A stretch of DNA of 64,000 nucleotides from Spizellomyces punctatus DAOM BR117 (GCF_000182565.1 NW_015971545.1:62001-126000); one strand, 5' to 3'. Positions 24,478 through 35,546 are shown, numbered from the stretch's first letter. Made by a program: numbers and translations. Notes: a model not told the origin generated them from the sequence alone.

Positions 24478-25369
24478 CTTGTTTGATGTGTGCTGGGGTG
24501 AAGGGTTTTAAAAAAGAACGGGTATGCGAACTGCAAGGGCGGAGTTAGTATCAAGCTTACGAATGACCAGGGCCAAGCTAGCCCCCCACAGACAGTTTTT
24601 TCCGCAATCCTGCAAAAGTCCAAGCAGAATGAACGTCCGACGGACGTCACACTTCTGCCTGCGCTGTTGCAGAAAAGAGTGCAGAGGACTTGTAAAACTC
24701 ACCGGAAGGATATACTCTGATTGTGGTGGATTGAGCAGTCAAACTTTGCGCCAGGCGAAGATATGCAGTCAAAGAACACTGCAGGAGATGGAAGGCAAGA
24801 ATGGTCTGGCTTTAAGCGTTTGTTTTCGACCAGCGGTTTGAAATACGGCAGAAATCCGAACAACAACAAATATTCACACAGGAGACGGATCCCACCTGAA
24901 GAGAAACTACGTACTGGGGGAGTTGTGGGAAGAGGATGGGAATGGAAGAACACCTATTGTTTGTCCAAATAAGTGGCGCGAGGTAAACAACCTATTAACC
25001 CCCGCCTATTGTGGCTGTCGGCTGATTGGGGCCTTGCCGGGCCAAGATTGTCAGCATAGGCCGCGACTCAAGCAGACGTCACATTGGCCACTAGATTTAA
25101 AAATAGGAAATTCAAAAATAACAGGCAATGTCGGACGATATCAACAGTGTCTCTGTTACGCTAAAATTACTCTTGGAGCCTTGGAAGTGTTGCAGTGAAG
25201 GTGGTAAATGCAAGTTGCCCCCCACCACAAATTGCCGTCTTGTTTGTAAACTCCGACTTAACGCGGCAGCATCTCGTAAGCAATCATCAAGCCAGGTAAC
25301 GCGATTATTATAATACATTTGTACGCCCCAAGAAACAAACTGCAACCATACGCATGGGAGCGATCTTGC
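24478..25369 (-). promoter_or_regulatory. G-alpha upstream region with CRE-like sites
   Basis: 892 bp between the G-alpha start and the end of the next gene. A perfect 7-bp inverted repeat with one central base lies at 24633-24647 (acgtccg-a-cggacgt). The 8-mer gacgtcac (a CRE/ATF-like half plus core) occurs at 24643-24650 and again at 25075-25082, and an inverted CCAAT (attgg) is at about 25025. No gene seen. Confidence 0.4.
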
Positions 25370-27009
25370 TCACCGCAATCCTAATCCACGTGCAGTTTTC
25401 AAAAAGATGGACATGAGCCAGCCAGCGTTCTCCTCATCACTATCAACATCTTCCATGTCTTCATTGCCATTTTCTTCGCAGACGTTTTCCTCATCGCTAT
25501 CATCATCTTCCATATTTCCATTGACATTATCTTCCCAAAGATCTGCTGTCTTCTTGCTTTCCTCCTCTTTGTTGACTAGAATATTTTGTCGCGTTTGATT
25601 CACCTTTGGCGGCCACGGCGCCTCCTTCAAAGGTGTGAGCACAAGCGTCCGATGCCTCTTTGTTGCCCTAGACGCTTTTTCCGTAAAGACCGTAGCCTGG
25701 TCACTTTCTTCCATTGTGGGTTGTGAGGACCTCTTACGCTTTCCAGCGCTCTCTGGATAACGTGGTGGAAGAGAATCTACTTGCATGGCATCCTGGCTCT
25801 GCGAAAAGTCTGGCTGCGGAATTGGACCTCTGTTGACCCTGGGGCTTCGCCCGTTGCTGCTCAAAGCAGCAATTCGTGCAGAGGCCCGAGTTGGCGTTTT
25901 GATGGGACGAGGAGACGGAGGGCAGCCAGACTCTCCTTCGTCCTTTTTCAGCTGATCAACAGCATCCTGGCGACGTGATGGGCTTCCCGTTGCTGCCAGC
26001 TGTTTTTGCTCGTCAGAAGTCGACTGATCCATGTCATCGTTACGTTTTGGCTTGCGGGCTGACCCTCGAGCAGCGGATCTAGTCGGAGTGCGCGGTGTAG
26101 CCATCGTTTCTTCCGCTCCAGCGTGTATCTTTGGCGGCGTGATTGCATCGTCGGAAGGTTCTTTAGACGATTCGTCGTTCTTGGGTTTACGCGCCGACCG
26201 AGCTACAGTCGATTTGGATTTTGATGGAGTCGTTGGGACATTATCATCTTGAGTTTCCTTCATATCATCACTAGCAGCTGGGACATCATCAAATGGAGAA
26301 GGGTATGTAATGGCCTCGGATTTCAACGTGTTTTCCACCGAGAGAAGCGCGCCTGTGAACTCTTCGTTGTTCTTGCGTGCAAAATCATCGGACATGCTTC
26401 CCGTAGTTAAGCGGCGGCTTTTGCGCGTAGGAGTCCTTGGAACCTTGCGACCAGGGACGTTGTCCTGTCCGTTGATTTCCCCAGAAATCGGTTCGAAAAG
26501 AGCCTTCCTTGCCTTTACATCAGGCCACTCGGGACGTACCAAATGTCCATCACCGTCTTCCTCAAAACCATTTTTCAATTCAGCAAAAGTAGCTCTGGTC
26601 ACCCTTCTGGCTGCGATAGCCGCTCTGCGTGAGGGTGTCATAGGAGGCTTGAGCATGTTTTGGGTAATCTTTGGTTCAAGTTTCTTTTGAATTTTCCCCA
26701 CTTCCGGTCCTTCAAACGCCGCAATGCGGTTGCGCACAACTGGAGGAATAACGGGAGGCGCTCCTGCGTGCTTTTTGTCCAGGTTGGCGTGCAGAAGACG
26801 CACCACCTCTGAAACTGACTTTCCACCTCGCATTCCTCGCGGACGGCCGACATTTTGTTGGGCTGCATTAAAGACTTGCTGCTTCTTCGGCAGTGATTGG
26901 CCAGTGCCGTGCGAGTTTTGCTAGACGTCGGATAGAGTCACGCCGATCAGGAAAGAGCTTCGTGTTTCAGGCACACTAATTGCAAAGAACCTACCTCGTC
27001 GGACGGCAT
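25370..27009 (-). CDS. unknown low-complexity, probably nuclear protein, 521 aa
   Basis: I do not recognise this family. Exons complement(25370..26920, 26995..27009); exon 1 encodes only MPSDE. The protein is rich in Lys, Arg, Ser, Pro and Asp. A short motif recurs through the middle: TPSRRAAIAARR, TPTRKSRRL, TPRTPTRSAARGSARKPK, SPSRRQDA, TPTRASARIAAL. These Thr-Pro plus basic units look like proline-directed kinase sites next to nuclear-localisation signals. Residues about 455-510 are a strongly acidic stretch with two related EENVCEENGNEDMEDVDSDE-type repeats, ending in TARGLGLR. Such a layout fits a chromatin- or mitosis-linked, Cdk-regulated protein, but that is inference. No globular domain is visible. 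Confidence 0.75.
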
Positions 27010-27498
27010 GTGTCGTTTGATGTGTTTCTCAGGTAATGCAGACAAAGTCAAGTTTCAGCGACAAGTATGATATGATGCGGAAAGCAAGCCTGTTGCTCGA
27101 CCAAAAAAAAAAAAGTTGGATCGGAGGAAGTGTGAAAGGAAACGTCGGTGAGGTGTCCGAATGACGCGCCTTACGGACATGTACGCGAACTGACTGTTCA
27201 ATTGCCATTTTTGGATGAGTCCGAAGGGGGCCAAGTACAGTAGCGTTCCACGTTTTGCATTGCGCAATAGGAAGCTTTTTGAAGAGCATCACCAATTATA
27301 AAAGGTTTTGTTGGCAATGTCGTATTAATCGTACAATGCCATCCAAGATGCAACGGGTTGCAAGCATGTATCAGCCGTCATTTACTCTCATCACGAAATG
27401 ATAGATATGTTAGTGTAGAGGTGACAGAAACTGGCACTAGCTACTACACCAGGGAATAAACCAGCGACAACTGGTTCGGAAAAGCTAACTAACTACTA
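27010..27498. other. intergenic
   Basis: Spacer of 489 bp upstream of the unknown nuclear protein gene. It contains a run of 12 A near 27103-27114. No gene seen. Confidence 0.5.
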
Positions 27499-27878
27499 CT
27501 AGGCAATTATACACGCAATACGTAACTGTTGTTCTAACCGGATAATTGCCCACCACCACACACGGTCCCTACTAGGCCTTGATCCAGAACTCTTGATGGC
27601 ATTGAAGCCAGACTCTTGCATCCAGGAGCGAATCGACTGGGCAGCGTCACAAGCTGGAGGATTTTCAGTGACAAGGCTTGGAGATTACAAAAAAATGCAT
27701 GTCAGCAACAGAATGACAGAATGAAAAGAAATGCCATCAGTACATACCAACCAAGCTCAACAAATGTGGCAGCATAATAGTAGGTTTTGTTATCGGATCC
27801 AATTGGTTGCCACTGGTTCTGATCATGGTTGCTGTTGGGCGGTCGAGGTCCTCGGCACCACCACATCGGCATTCTCAT
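27499..27878 (-). CDS. candidate small gene, 102 aa, unknown
   Basis: Tentative two-exon model complement(27499..27676, 27748..27878) with a 71-nt intron (GTATGT..CCAAG) and matching phase. The protein starts MRMPMWWWCRGPRPPNSN, then QWQPIGSDNKTYYYAATFVE, continues across the intron as LGCLVTENPPACDAAQSIRS and ends in a basic/hydrophobic tail. I do not recognise it. In favour of a real gene: the donor is consensus, a TATA-like ctataaaa lies 95 bp upstream, and three degenerate repeats sit just beyond that. Against: short length, odd composition and an overlapping second frame. The start could also be the ATG at 27897 in another frame. Confidence 0.35.
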
Positions 27879-28572
27879 GGTTGGACTTGAGAGTCATGAT
27901 GAGAAGAGTTGTGCAGATGATTTGAGAGTCGAGGAACTGGTGAGGAAGGGGAGAGACAGCAAAAGGCCCCCCTTTTATAGACCTTCAGCATGCGCCTCAC
28001 CACAGTTTGAAAAAGAAAAAAATACATTAGCATGCCACACTGCAGTTTGGAGAACATTAGCATGCATGCCTCACCGATTTGAGCGATAGATGGGGGTTCT
28101 GATTATGCGATATGATTAACCGGATTGAGCCGGATAATAATGGGTCCTAGTGCCATTTTCAATCACGTCCACAATATGCACTCGACTAAGCTCTAGATCT
28201 CAAACTGAGCAAACCGAGCTTAGCATACATGTTAGTTAAGCGTAAGTTATATCCATCTTGGAAGGGACTTGTCGCCTGAAACCATGTTAGGGGACCATCC
28301 TAATTTCGCTCGCAAATCATCTCTGCAATAATTCGAATTCATCATTAAAAAACAGGTATTCTGGTGAGCTGTCACATGCACACTGCTCGCCAGGCTTTCT
28401 TCCCGGCAATGATATCGTCGTAAAGGACAAAGTAAATCATCATTCCTCAACACAATGAGTGACCACATGTGGACAGGAATTCAGATGCTTCAAAGCAGGT
28501 GCCCATGATGAACAGAAAAGTAAACAGAGTATTGCAAATGGCCATTCAACGGAGTAACAAAGCACCAACTAT
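27879..28572. other. spacer with TATA-like element and three degenerate repeats
   Basis: A TATA-like ctataaaa (minus strand) lies at 27973-27980. Three related blocks follow at 27987-28010, 28027-28050 and 28057-28082, sharing agcatgc and a gtttga/atttga end. The rest, up to the end of the FAM50 gene, has no visible gene. Confidence 0.45.
27973..27980 (-). promoter_or_regulatory. TATA-like box of candidate small gene
   Basis: ctataaaa on the minus strand, 95-102 bp upstream of the proposed start at 27878. Confidence 0.3.
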
Positions 28573-30099
28573 CTATCGGCCCTCCTTCTCTCGTTCTTTG
28601 TTTTTATCCTTGATTGTGTACGCCCCGTAGCTTTTTTGTGGGTCAAACACTTCCCACCGGCTGGCGGGAAAGATGTGCTTATTCTTTTCATACCAGGCGC
28701 GTTCGAGAATTTTACCCGCATGTGACTGAGAACGGAAGTAAGAATAAGAAATGTTGTTCATTGATATGTCGCCGAGATGACCTCACCTCCTCAGTCTCAA
28801 TGGTCGCATCGTTCACAAGCCGCACATCATCATGCACGTCAAAGGAGAATAGCGGCCCAGACTTTCCACGGGTTTTGTTCACTATGAAGTCATAAAATGT
28901 ATAGTGCTGCCCGTAAAAAAAAACGCAATAGCAGTTAGAATTCGTGCCCAATACGCAAGTCTTACTTGCGGCCTACTTACATGTGGTATGATCAGATCTT
29001 CCTTGACGTACATCAAGTTGTCAACATTGACTCCCCGAAGCTCATGCCACTGCTGACGACAGTTTTCTAGGAACTGCCCAATCGTATCACCCTTCTTGCA
29101 TTCAACCTGTTTCCGATGACCTGTGCCATCCCAATAACTGTACGTTATCAGAATTTTCTCCTCTGAAGACGATGTGAGACAAAAGTTTCGGAAACAAAGT
29201 ACAGTGTTCCGGGCATACTTTTGGTCCGTTCTTGCTTTTCGAGCCATTCCTCTTTCAGCCTTTCCCTCTCTTTCCTCTCCTCCTCTTCCCGCTCTCTGTC
29301 CGGCAGAAAGCTAGTATCGACAGCAGGATCTTTCTTTATTTTCTTCTTTGGTTTTTCATCTGTCTCTGGATGGACGGAAATTCCTTGTTAGCATCAAAGG
29401 TGAATCTGGGATTGAAAATAAGGATTTCGCACGGCGGCCCTCAGTGAGAAGATTAAGGTTCTCATGTCAAGTGCAAAGATTGCACATGATCAAGGAAATA
29501 ATACGATACATTACGATCATCATCATCGGGCAGCCGCATATTCTCCAGCCCTCGCTGCTTACCTTCCTTGTTCGTTTCTTCATCTTCACCTTCCTCACCG
29601 TCTATATCAAAAGACAGTTTAATCTTCTCCTTTTTCTTTTTGCGTTTTTGCTTCAGTCTATCAGTGCATCACGACATAGTCAGAATATGTGCAGTAGTAA
29701 CTTGGAAGTCACCCGTACTTACAGAGCTGCTTGCTCCTTCTCAATGTCCTCTCGTCGCTTTTGATCCAAGCTCTCTCTAATCCTCTGGAAGTCTTCAAGT
29801 TGAACCAACCCGATAGTTTGCCGTTTCAGCTCGCTATCCACCCAATCGTTCTGGGCAACAAATTTATCTGCGCCTATGTGAACTGTTTTTTCCTGTGCAA
29901 TGCATCATACAAGAGGATCGGATCTTTCTGAAGTTAGTCATGATGAACGGACAAGATTTACTCAAGGCAAAAAATCCTGTTCTCAAACCTTGGCGATCCG
30001 ATCTTTTTGATTCTGGAAGTCTGCCATCATCATCTTGCGCTGATTCTCAAGCATTGCAGCCCGAGATGCTTCCGACCCGGCTCCCTTATATTCTGCCAT
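28573..30099 (-). CDS. FAM50/XAP5 (XCT) family nuclear protein
   Basis: Conserved nuclear protein linked to splicing and transcription in animals, plants (XAP5 circadian timekeeper) and fission yeast; 341 aa. Exons complement(28573..28725, 28787..28906, 28981..29162, 29219..29365, 29515..29657, 29723..29892, 29989..30099). The N-terminus [20 protein letters not shown] is the family start. Internal hallmarks are [84 protein letters not shown] and [20 protein letters not shown]. The acidic middle is variable; exon 5 could also end early at a GTAAGC within GKQRGLEN, in the same phase. Intron 1 uses an atypical GTTTGA donor. Confidence 0.93.
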
Positions 30100-30370
30100 A
30101 TCTGTTGAAGATTCCTTTGGTTTCCGTCAGAACTTCTCAAAGGTGATTCGCCCAACCCAACAAGCCGTTCATTCCCATCTGTGGTCGTTATTGCGCATGT
30201 TACCACAGTAACAAGCAAATGACTCACCCGACGTGATAAGATCGTTGGACCTCCCATTGTCGGGCTTTGGCGAATGACACTATGCACCGACCAGGCTTTA
30301 ACCCTTCGGGGTTGCGCCCGGTTTATCACTGCTCAAGAGAGCTATTTGCAAGAAGAGGCATTTTGAACGC

Positions 30371-32740
30371 ATGGGTATGCGATATGTTTGCTGGGCGATA
30401 CCGTATATCAAGGAATGTTCACGAGTCCTCTTAGCCACGCCGCTTTGTTTCTCTGGAACGTCTAAGTTGCTCCTCGAGTCTGATACAAGGATCCGAAAAC
30501 AAGAAGCGTCTGTTTACGCCGGTTTGTTTTTGTACCCTTCGATTGCTAGACGTCCATCTGGTGAATAACACAGGCATGGCCAGGCTGTTACCACATTTTT
30601 CCAAATTCGAACGTCGGCAAGCGAAGCCGTAGAGACAAAGAAAAAGAGCACGTCACTAGCCGCCTCAGATGTGCCATCTTATCCTGAACCGGGCACTCGA
30701 GCGGCGGATTGGCAAATTGTCAAGGAACTGACTGCGTACCTTTGGCCAAAAGGCGAGCCAGGAATAAAAGCGAGAGTGATTGTTGCGCTATCACTGTTGA
30801 TAGGAGGCAAAGTTTTAAATGTCAACATTCCTATTCTATTCAAACACGCAGTGGATATCCTCCAGCCTATGCCAGGGGCTACAGTTATGACCGTAGCTGG
30901 CACAGTTCTCCTTGGATATGGGGCGGCCCGGCTGGGATCATCTTTGTTTCAGGAATTGAGAACTGCTGTGTTTGGCCGAGTTGCACAACGTGCAATAAGA
31001 AGCGCTGCCTGCAGTATCTTCTACCACATGCTGCGTCTGGATCTGAGCTTCCATCTTAATCGACAAACTGGCGGACTGGTTCGAGCTATTGATCGGGGCA
31101 CTAAAGGAATCAATCAAATTCTCTCCTCGATGGTATTCCACGTCGTTCCTACCGCACTCGAAATTTCGATGGTTTGCGGTATTCTTGCCTACAGTTTCGG
31201 TTCGGCGTACGCAGCAGTCACATTAGGGACAATGGGCACATACGCTGCGTTTACCTTTGCAACTACCAGCTGGCGTGTTAAATTTCGCCAACAAATGAAT
31301 GCTGCTGATAATAAAGCTGCGTCAACGGCGACAGATGCTCTCCTCAATTTTGAAGCTGTGAAGTATTTCACAAATGAGCGCTTCGAAATGAAAAGATATG
31401 ACCGATCCCTGGCGAAGTACGAAGAAGCTGCGATCAAATCTGTCACATCGCTGGCGTTTTTGAACGCAGGACAGAGTGCCATATTTTCGGTAGCTCTGAC
31501 GGCTATGATGTGGATGGCTGCTCAGGGCATCATAGCGGGATCGCTGACAGTCGGAGATCTAGTTATGGTCAACGGTCTCCTATTTCAGCTATCGATGCCC
31601 TTGAACTTCCTCGGAACTGTATACCGCGAAACGCGCCAGAGCCTCATTGATATGGACACAATGTTCCGCCTTCGTCATGTCCAGCCTCAGATTACAGCAC
31701 CTCCGAATGCTCCTCCCTTGGTCCTCCGGAAAGGAGGAGAAATACAGTTGAAAGATGTCCAATTTGCTTATCACTCCAGTCGTCCGATCCTTAACGGTGT
31801 CGATATTACCATTCCGGCTGGAAAGAGTGTAGCTTTCGTTGGTCCAAGTGGATGTGGTAAATCGACAATTTTACGACTGCTGTTTCGCTTCTTCGATCCG
31901 CAGCGTGGCACCATCACGATTGATGGGGATGATATTCGAGGGGTAAGCTTGGAAAGCCTGAGGCAGTCCATGGGGGTCGTGCCGCAAGATACCATCCTGT
32001 TCAACCAAACGATATATTACAATATTCTGTATGGGCGACCTGATGCATCCAGAGAGGAAGTGGAGGAAGCTGCACGAAAGGCAAGAATCCACGACGTCAT
32101 TGTAAACAACTTCCCTGAAGGATACGAAACCAAAGTCGGGGAACGAGGATTGATGATTAGTGGCGGAGAAAAGCAAAGGGTTCAGCTTGCACGAACCTTT
32201 TTGAAGGTTCGCCGATATTGTGTAATTCAGCACGATTCATTCCAAACTTAAATTATTTCTTTGCTATCATAGAACCCGCCAATAATGCTCTTTGACGAAG
32301 CAACATCAGCCTTAGATCAATCGACGGAGACTGCCATTATGACGACCATCCGCGAATTCCTGCACGACCCGCATCCAGCGACACAGGCAGCTGGATTGGG
32401 GTCGCGAACCGCCATTTTCATCGCGCACCGCCTTCGTACAATTATGGATTGTGATTTAATTGTTGTCATGAAAGAGGGCCACGTAGCAGAATCTGGGACA
32501 CACGACGAACTGCTTCTCAAAGGCGGAGTGTATGCGAGCATGTGGAAAGCACAGCAGGAAGGATCTGGCTCCGATGACGTGGAGAGGGAAGAGCCCGAGA
32601 GAGTCGAAGAAGAAGACGCAATACGCGGAAGGAGGAAGGCAACAAAGGACCAAAGTGAGGAGAGCAGCCGCGACCCAGCAGTCGGCGGCAAGGAGCCTGC
32701 CGTACTATCAGGAGTGCCAACGTCTACGCCTAGCTCGTGA
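30371..32740 (+). CDS. ATM1: mitochondrial ABC transporter Atm1 (ABCB7 type)
   Basis: Inner-membrane half-transporter exporting a sulfur/glutathione compound needed for cytosolic iron-sulfur protein assembly; 745 aa. Exons 30371..30507, 30574..32206, 32273..32740. The N-terminal 80 residues form a basic, hydroxylated presequence ([18 protein letters not shown]). The membrane domain starts [20 protein letters not shown] and contains the family block [20 protein letters not shown]. Nucleotide-binding domain: Walker [13 protein letters not shown]-loop [12 protein letters not shown], signature [13 protein letters not shown], Walker [13 protein letters not shown] split by the last intron, H-loop [10 protein letters not shown]. 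The first exon is the least certain part: its donor GTCTGT is non-consensus, although phase and intron length (66 nt) fit. Divergent from FAM50. Confidence 0.9.
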
Positions 32741-32763
32741 TACACATTCAGATCCCCATTGCT

Positions 32764-32777
32764 TATATATATATATA
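32764..32777. repeat. (TA)7 microsatellite in a 96-bp convergent spacer
   Basis: Seven TA units between the ATM1 and dynamitin stop codons, then AAAA. TA-rich elements are common in fungal 3' ends. Confidence 0.85.
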
Positions 32778-32836
32778 AAAGTTTACACTAGGTCAACAAT
32801 ACTATGCTGCATTGCGGTTTACCCGATTCCAATCCC

Positions 32837-34321
32837 TCAACTCTTTGATGACATTAGCTTATCTACACGACCTGCTAATGCCTCTATCCTGCCATGTAGC
32901 GCTTCAACATTCTTTCCCACTGCTATCTCATTTGCCTTCACACTCTCCTCCAAGCGCCCCACAGCATCCTCTATACCTTTGAACCCTTCGCCAACCCTGC
33001 TTTGTTCCTGAACCAGCATTTTCAAACTATCAGCAAACACTGCTGCCTCAGAATGCAGCGATTGCAATCCGCGCAGGCGTGATACCAGATGTGGAATCAC
33101 GCGTGCCACTGGATCTAGTTTCTCCATTGTTTCATACAGATAATTAATCTTTCGTTCCGTCTCTGTTTGGGCTTTGTGCATTTCGACATCTTGTAGAGCT
33201 GATACACTCGAGCGCAGCAGATTCTCAGTCGACAACGTCAGTGAACTTTCCAATTGCTGTTTTTTTCGCAAGTCTACAACGCGCTCCATTTCGCCAGCGA
33301 GAGTCTTGACTCGTCTTGATACGATATCAAGTTGCCGTGGTTGCGTCAGGAGAGAAAGGTGATTGTCTAGCTTTTGTAGTGCTCCTATCAGGCTGCCATT
33401 TTCCTGCAATAGGGAGGTAACAGATTCGTTTGCTCCATCTAGACCTTGGAGAAAATGCGTGCCAATAAGTCGCTCCAGCGAGGCAAGTCTGCTTTCCACA
33501 TCAGTTAGCTTCGCTAGTTGAGTGAGTTTTGCGCTCTCTGGAGTGTAGAAAAGTTCATATGTGACATATGATCCATCCGCGCCCTCAGGTGTTGTAGTGG
33601 GGATTGGTACCGCCGCCGCCGTTGAGTCGGCAACTTCCTCCGAAAGGCTTAAATTTCGAAATGCTTTCAGCTGCGTTAATAGTGCTTTTCCTTCAGCCAT
33701 CTGTTTTGCAGGCGTTCCCGGAGCAGTTTTCCCATCCAAATCCTTCGGTTCTGAGTTGTCGACGAATGCTCGGCCCATACCCGCTAAGTCCGATTGCAGG
33801 ATAGAAACTTGATCCAATAGCTGAGCGTGCGAGATTGTCTTCCCTTTACGTTCACGTTTCTTTCCTATGCCAGAAGTGGATTGTGATTCCTGCTCCAACG
33901 TTCCCTCGGGATGCACATTTTCAATCTCTCTGCCTAGCTCTTCTACTTCGAACATGAGCCTTCGCAACCGCTGCACGGGAGTTTCCTTTTCCGTTGTCCG
34001 CATAGCTCCAAGCATTTCGTATTCTTCCTGCTCTGGAAGTCCCTTGCGTCGGTATCCTTCTCTTCGCCTTCTTCCGACTCTTCCTGAGAAGTCAACATTG
34101 CCTATTCCTGGCCTAGCGGATTCAAATTTACCGGAAGCTGCTGAGACTGACACAGATGTGCGGACGAGACCCTCTTTCTCTTCATCATCAGAGTAATCCG
34201 AAAACGCAGACCCTTCTCGTGCATGACCATGGAGACCGACGCCAGATGTTTCGGATGAATCTGGCGTTTCGTACACGTCGGGCTGGGTATCTAGATCAGG
34301 GAGCGTGCTGTATTTGGACAT
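32837..34321 (-). CDS. DCTN2: dynactin subunit 2 (dynamitin, p50)
   Basis: Structural shoulder subunit of dynactin, the dynein cofactor for microtubule transport; intronless, 494 aa. The start is fixed at MSKYSTLPDLDTQPDVYETP, the conserved dynamitin N-terminus that binds the Arp1 filament; the open frame extends 66 codons further upstream without similarity. Other landmarks are PVQRLRRLMFEVEELGREIE and long heptad-like helices to the end (VESRLASLERLIG; VSALQDVEMHKAQTETERKI; VEALHGRIEALAGRVDKLM), predicted coiled coils. A filamentous or zoosporic growth form using dynein is consistent with this gene. It shares a 244-bp head-to-head promoter region with the AP-2 sigma gene. Confidence 0.95.
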   Translation of the reverse strand: MSKYSTLPDLDTQPDVYETPDSSETSGVGLHGHAREGSAFSDYSDDEEKEGLVRTSVSVSAASGKFESARPGIGNVDFSGRVGRRRREGYRRKGLPEQEEYEMLGAMRTTEKETPVQRLRRLMFEVEELGREIENVHPEGTLEQESQSTSGIGKKRERKGKTISHAQLLDQVSILQSDLAGMGRAFVDNSEPKDLDGKTAPGTPAKQMAEGKALLTQLKAFRNLSLSEEVADSTAAAVPIPTTTPEGADGSYVTYELFYTPESAKLTQLAKLTDVESRLASLERLIGTHFLQGLDGANESVTSLLQENGSLIGALQKLDNHLSLLTQPRQLDIVSRRVKTLAGEMERVVDLRKKQQLESSLTLSTENLLRSSVSALQDVEMHKAQTETERKINYLYETMEKLDPVARVIPHLVSRLRGLQSLHSEAAVFADSLKMLVQEQSRVGEGFKGIEDAVGRLEESVKANEIAVGKNVEALHGRIEALAGRVDKLMSSKS

Positions 34322-34565
34322 TATGGAATTCTGGTATGCAAAACTGATAGCAAAGCACCCTTGTTGGATAAGGTGAACCCAGATAAGAGTCCAAGGATTT
34401 GTGGTACGTTGGTTGAGGATTTGGTGTGTAGATGGAGAAGGGCAAACCAGACGGCGGTGCAGAGCTGTGCCATCACTTTGCCAGGCGCGCGCATCGTAAG
34501 CTGGACGGGGCATTTTCAATGATCGGCGCAGCGCTTTGCACTTTTCACCCTGCCAGCAGCTGACA

Positions 34566-35406
34566 ATGGTGAGGACCCCATCGTAGCAAGAGTGTTACTG
34601 ATATACCCAGCTCACCTAATTCCACTCTCAACAACGCACTCTTACTTTGCAGATTCGGTAAGATGGGTGCACCGATGAATGAGCGGAATACCAACCGCTG
34701 ACGTTGATATCCTGCCAGATTCATTCTTGTGCAAAATCGACAAGGAAAAACGCGGCTTTCAAAATGGTACATGCCATTTGAAGACGAGGAGAAGCAAAAG
34801 CTCAAAGCGGACGTACACAAACTTGTGGCTGCACGGGATCAAAAACATCAATCCAACTTTGTAGAGGTACCCACTACCCTTGGGTGTAAGCCGCCTGTAC
34901 CAATCTGCTGACACAATTTGTACTGTTCTTCCAGTTTCGAAACTACAAAATCGTCTACCGAAGATATGCAGGATTATTTTTTTGCTTCTGTGTCGACACC
35001 AATGACAACGAATTGGCGTACTTGGAGGCAATACACTTCTTTGTGGAAGTGCTTGATGCGTTTTTCCGTAACGTTTGCGAGCTGGATCTAGTATTTAATG
35101 TACGTGTACACTGTCAATACTATCTATGCCAACGAACCGTTACTGACTACTGTCCATCTTGAAACATCCTCAGTTCTACAAGGTGCTGTAGTGTTCAATT
35201 CCAATATTCTCCTGCGTGGTTGCTGACGTGGATGCAGGTGTATGCTATTCTTGATGAAGTGTTTCTGGCAGGAGAGATCCAAGAGACAAGGTTCGATGTT
35301 TGCTTTCATGCGTTTATTCTGGTAATTCCCGAGTCACTAATATTGCTGTCGCATTAGCAAAGGGGCAATATTGAGCCGCCTGGATTATTTGGATAAGCTG
35401 GAATAG
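34566..35406 (+). CDS. AP2S1: AP-2 adaptor complex sigma subunit
   Basis: Small subunit of the clathrin adaptor for endocytosis; 143 aa, normal length. Exons 34566..34568, 34654..34658, 34719..34866, 34935..35099, 35174..35182, 35238..35290, 35358..35406. The ATG is an exon by itself at its 3' edge, followed by a 5-nt exon and later a 9-nt exon (FYK). Only this chain restores the conserved protein: [118 protein letters not shown] and the LDYLDKLE end. Dileucine cargo is recognised at the sigma/alpha interface in known AP-2. Confidence is high because sigma subunits are nearly invariant. Confidence 0.95.
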
Positions 35407-35546
35407 GATGGTTTACAGGGCGCCTATCTTACCCAAAAAAGCAGTCTTGGCTACCCACAAGGCGCTTCTGTTTAGGTCATTAATGTACATAATTTATCTT
35501 CACTAGCGTTTCCAGCCATTACATGTGAAGTCTATAGTACCATGTA

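Noticed and set aside
30224-30258. ATG at 30258 as FAM50 start
   Set aside because: Its frame does not lead into [13 protein letters not shown]. The segment before a GTGAGT may be a non-coding leader exon.
34322-34519. 66-codon N-terminal extension of dynamitin
   Set aside because: The family starts at MSKYxxLPDxD; the upstream codons show no similarity and fall in the divergent promoter.
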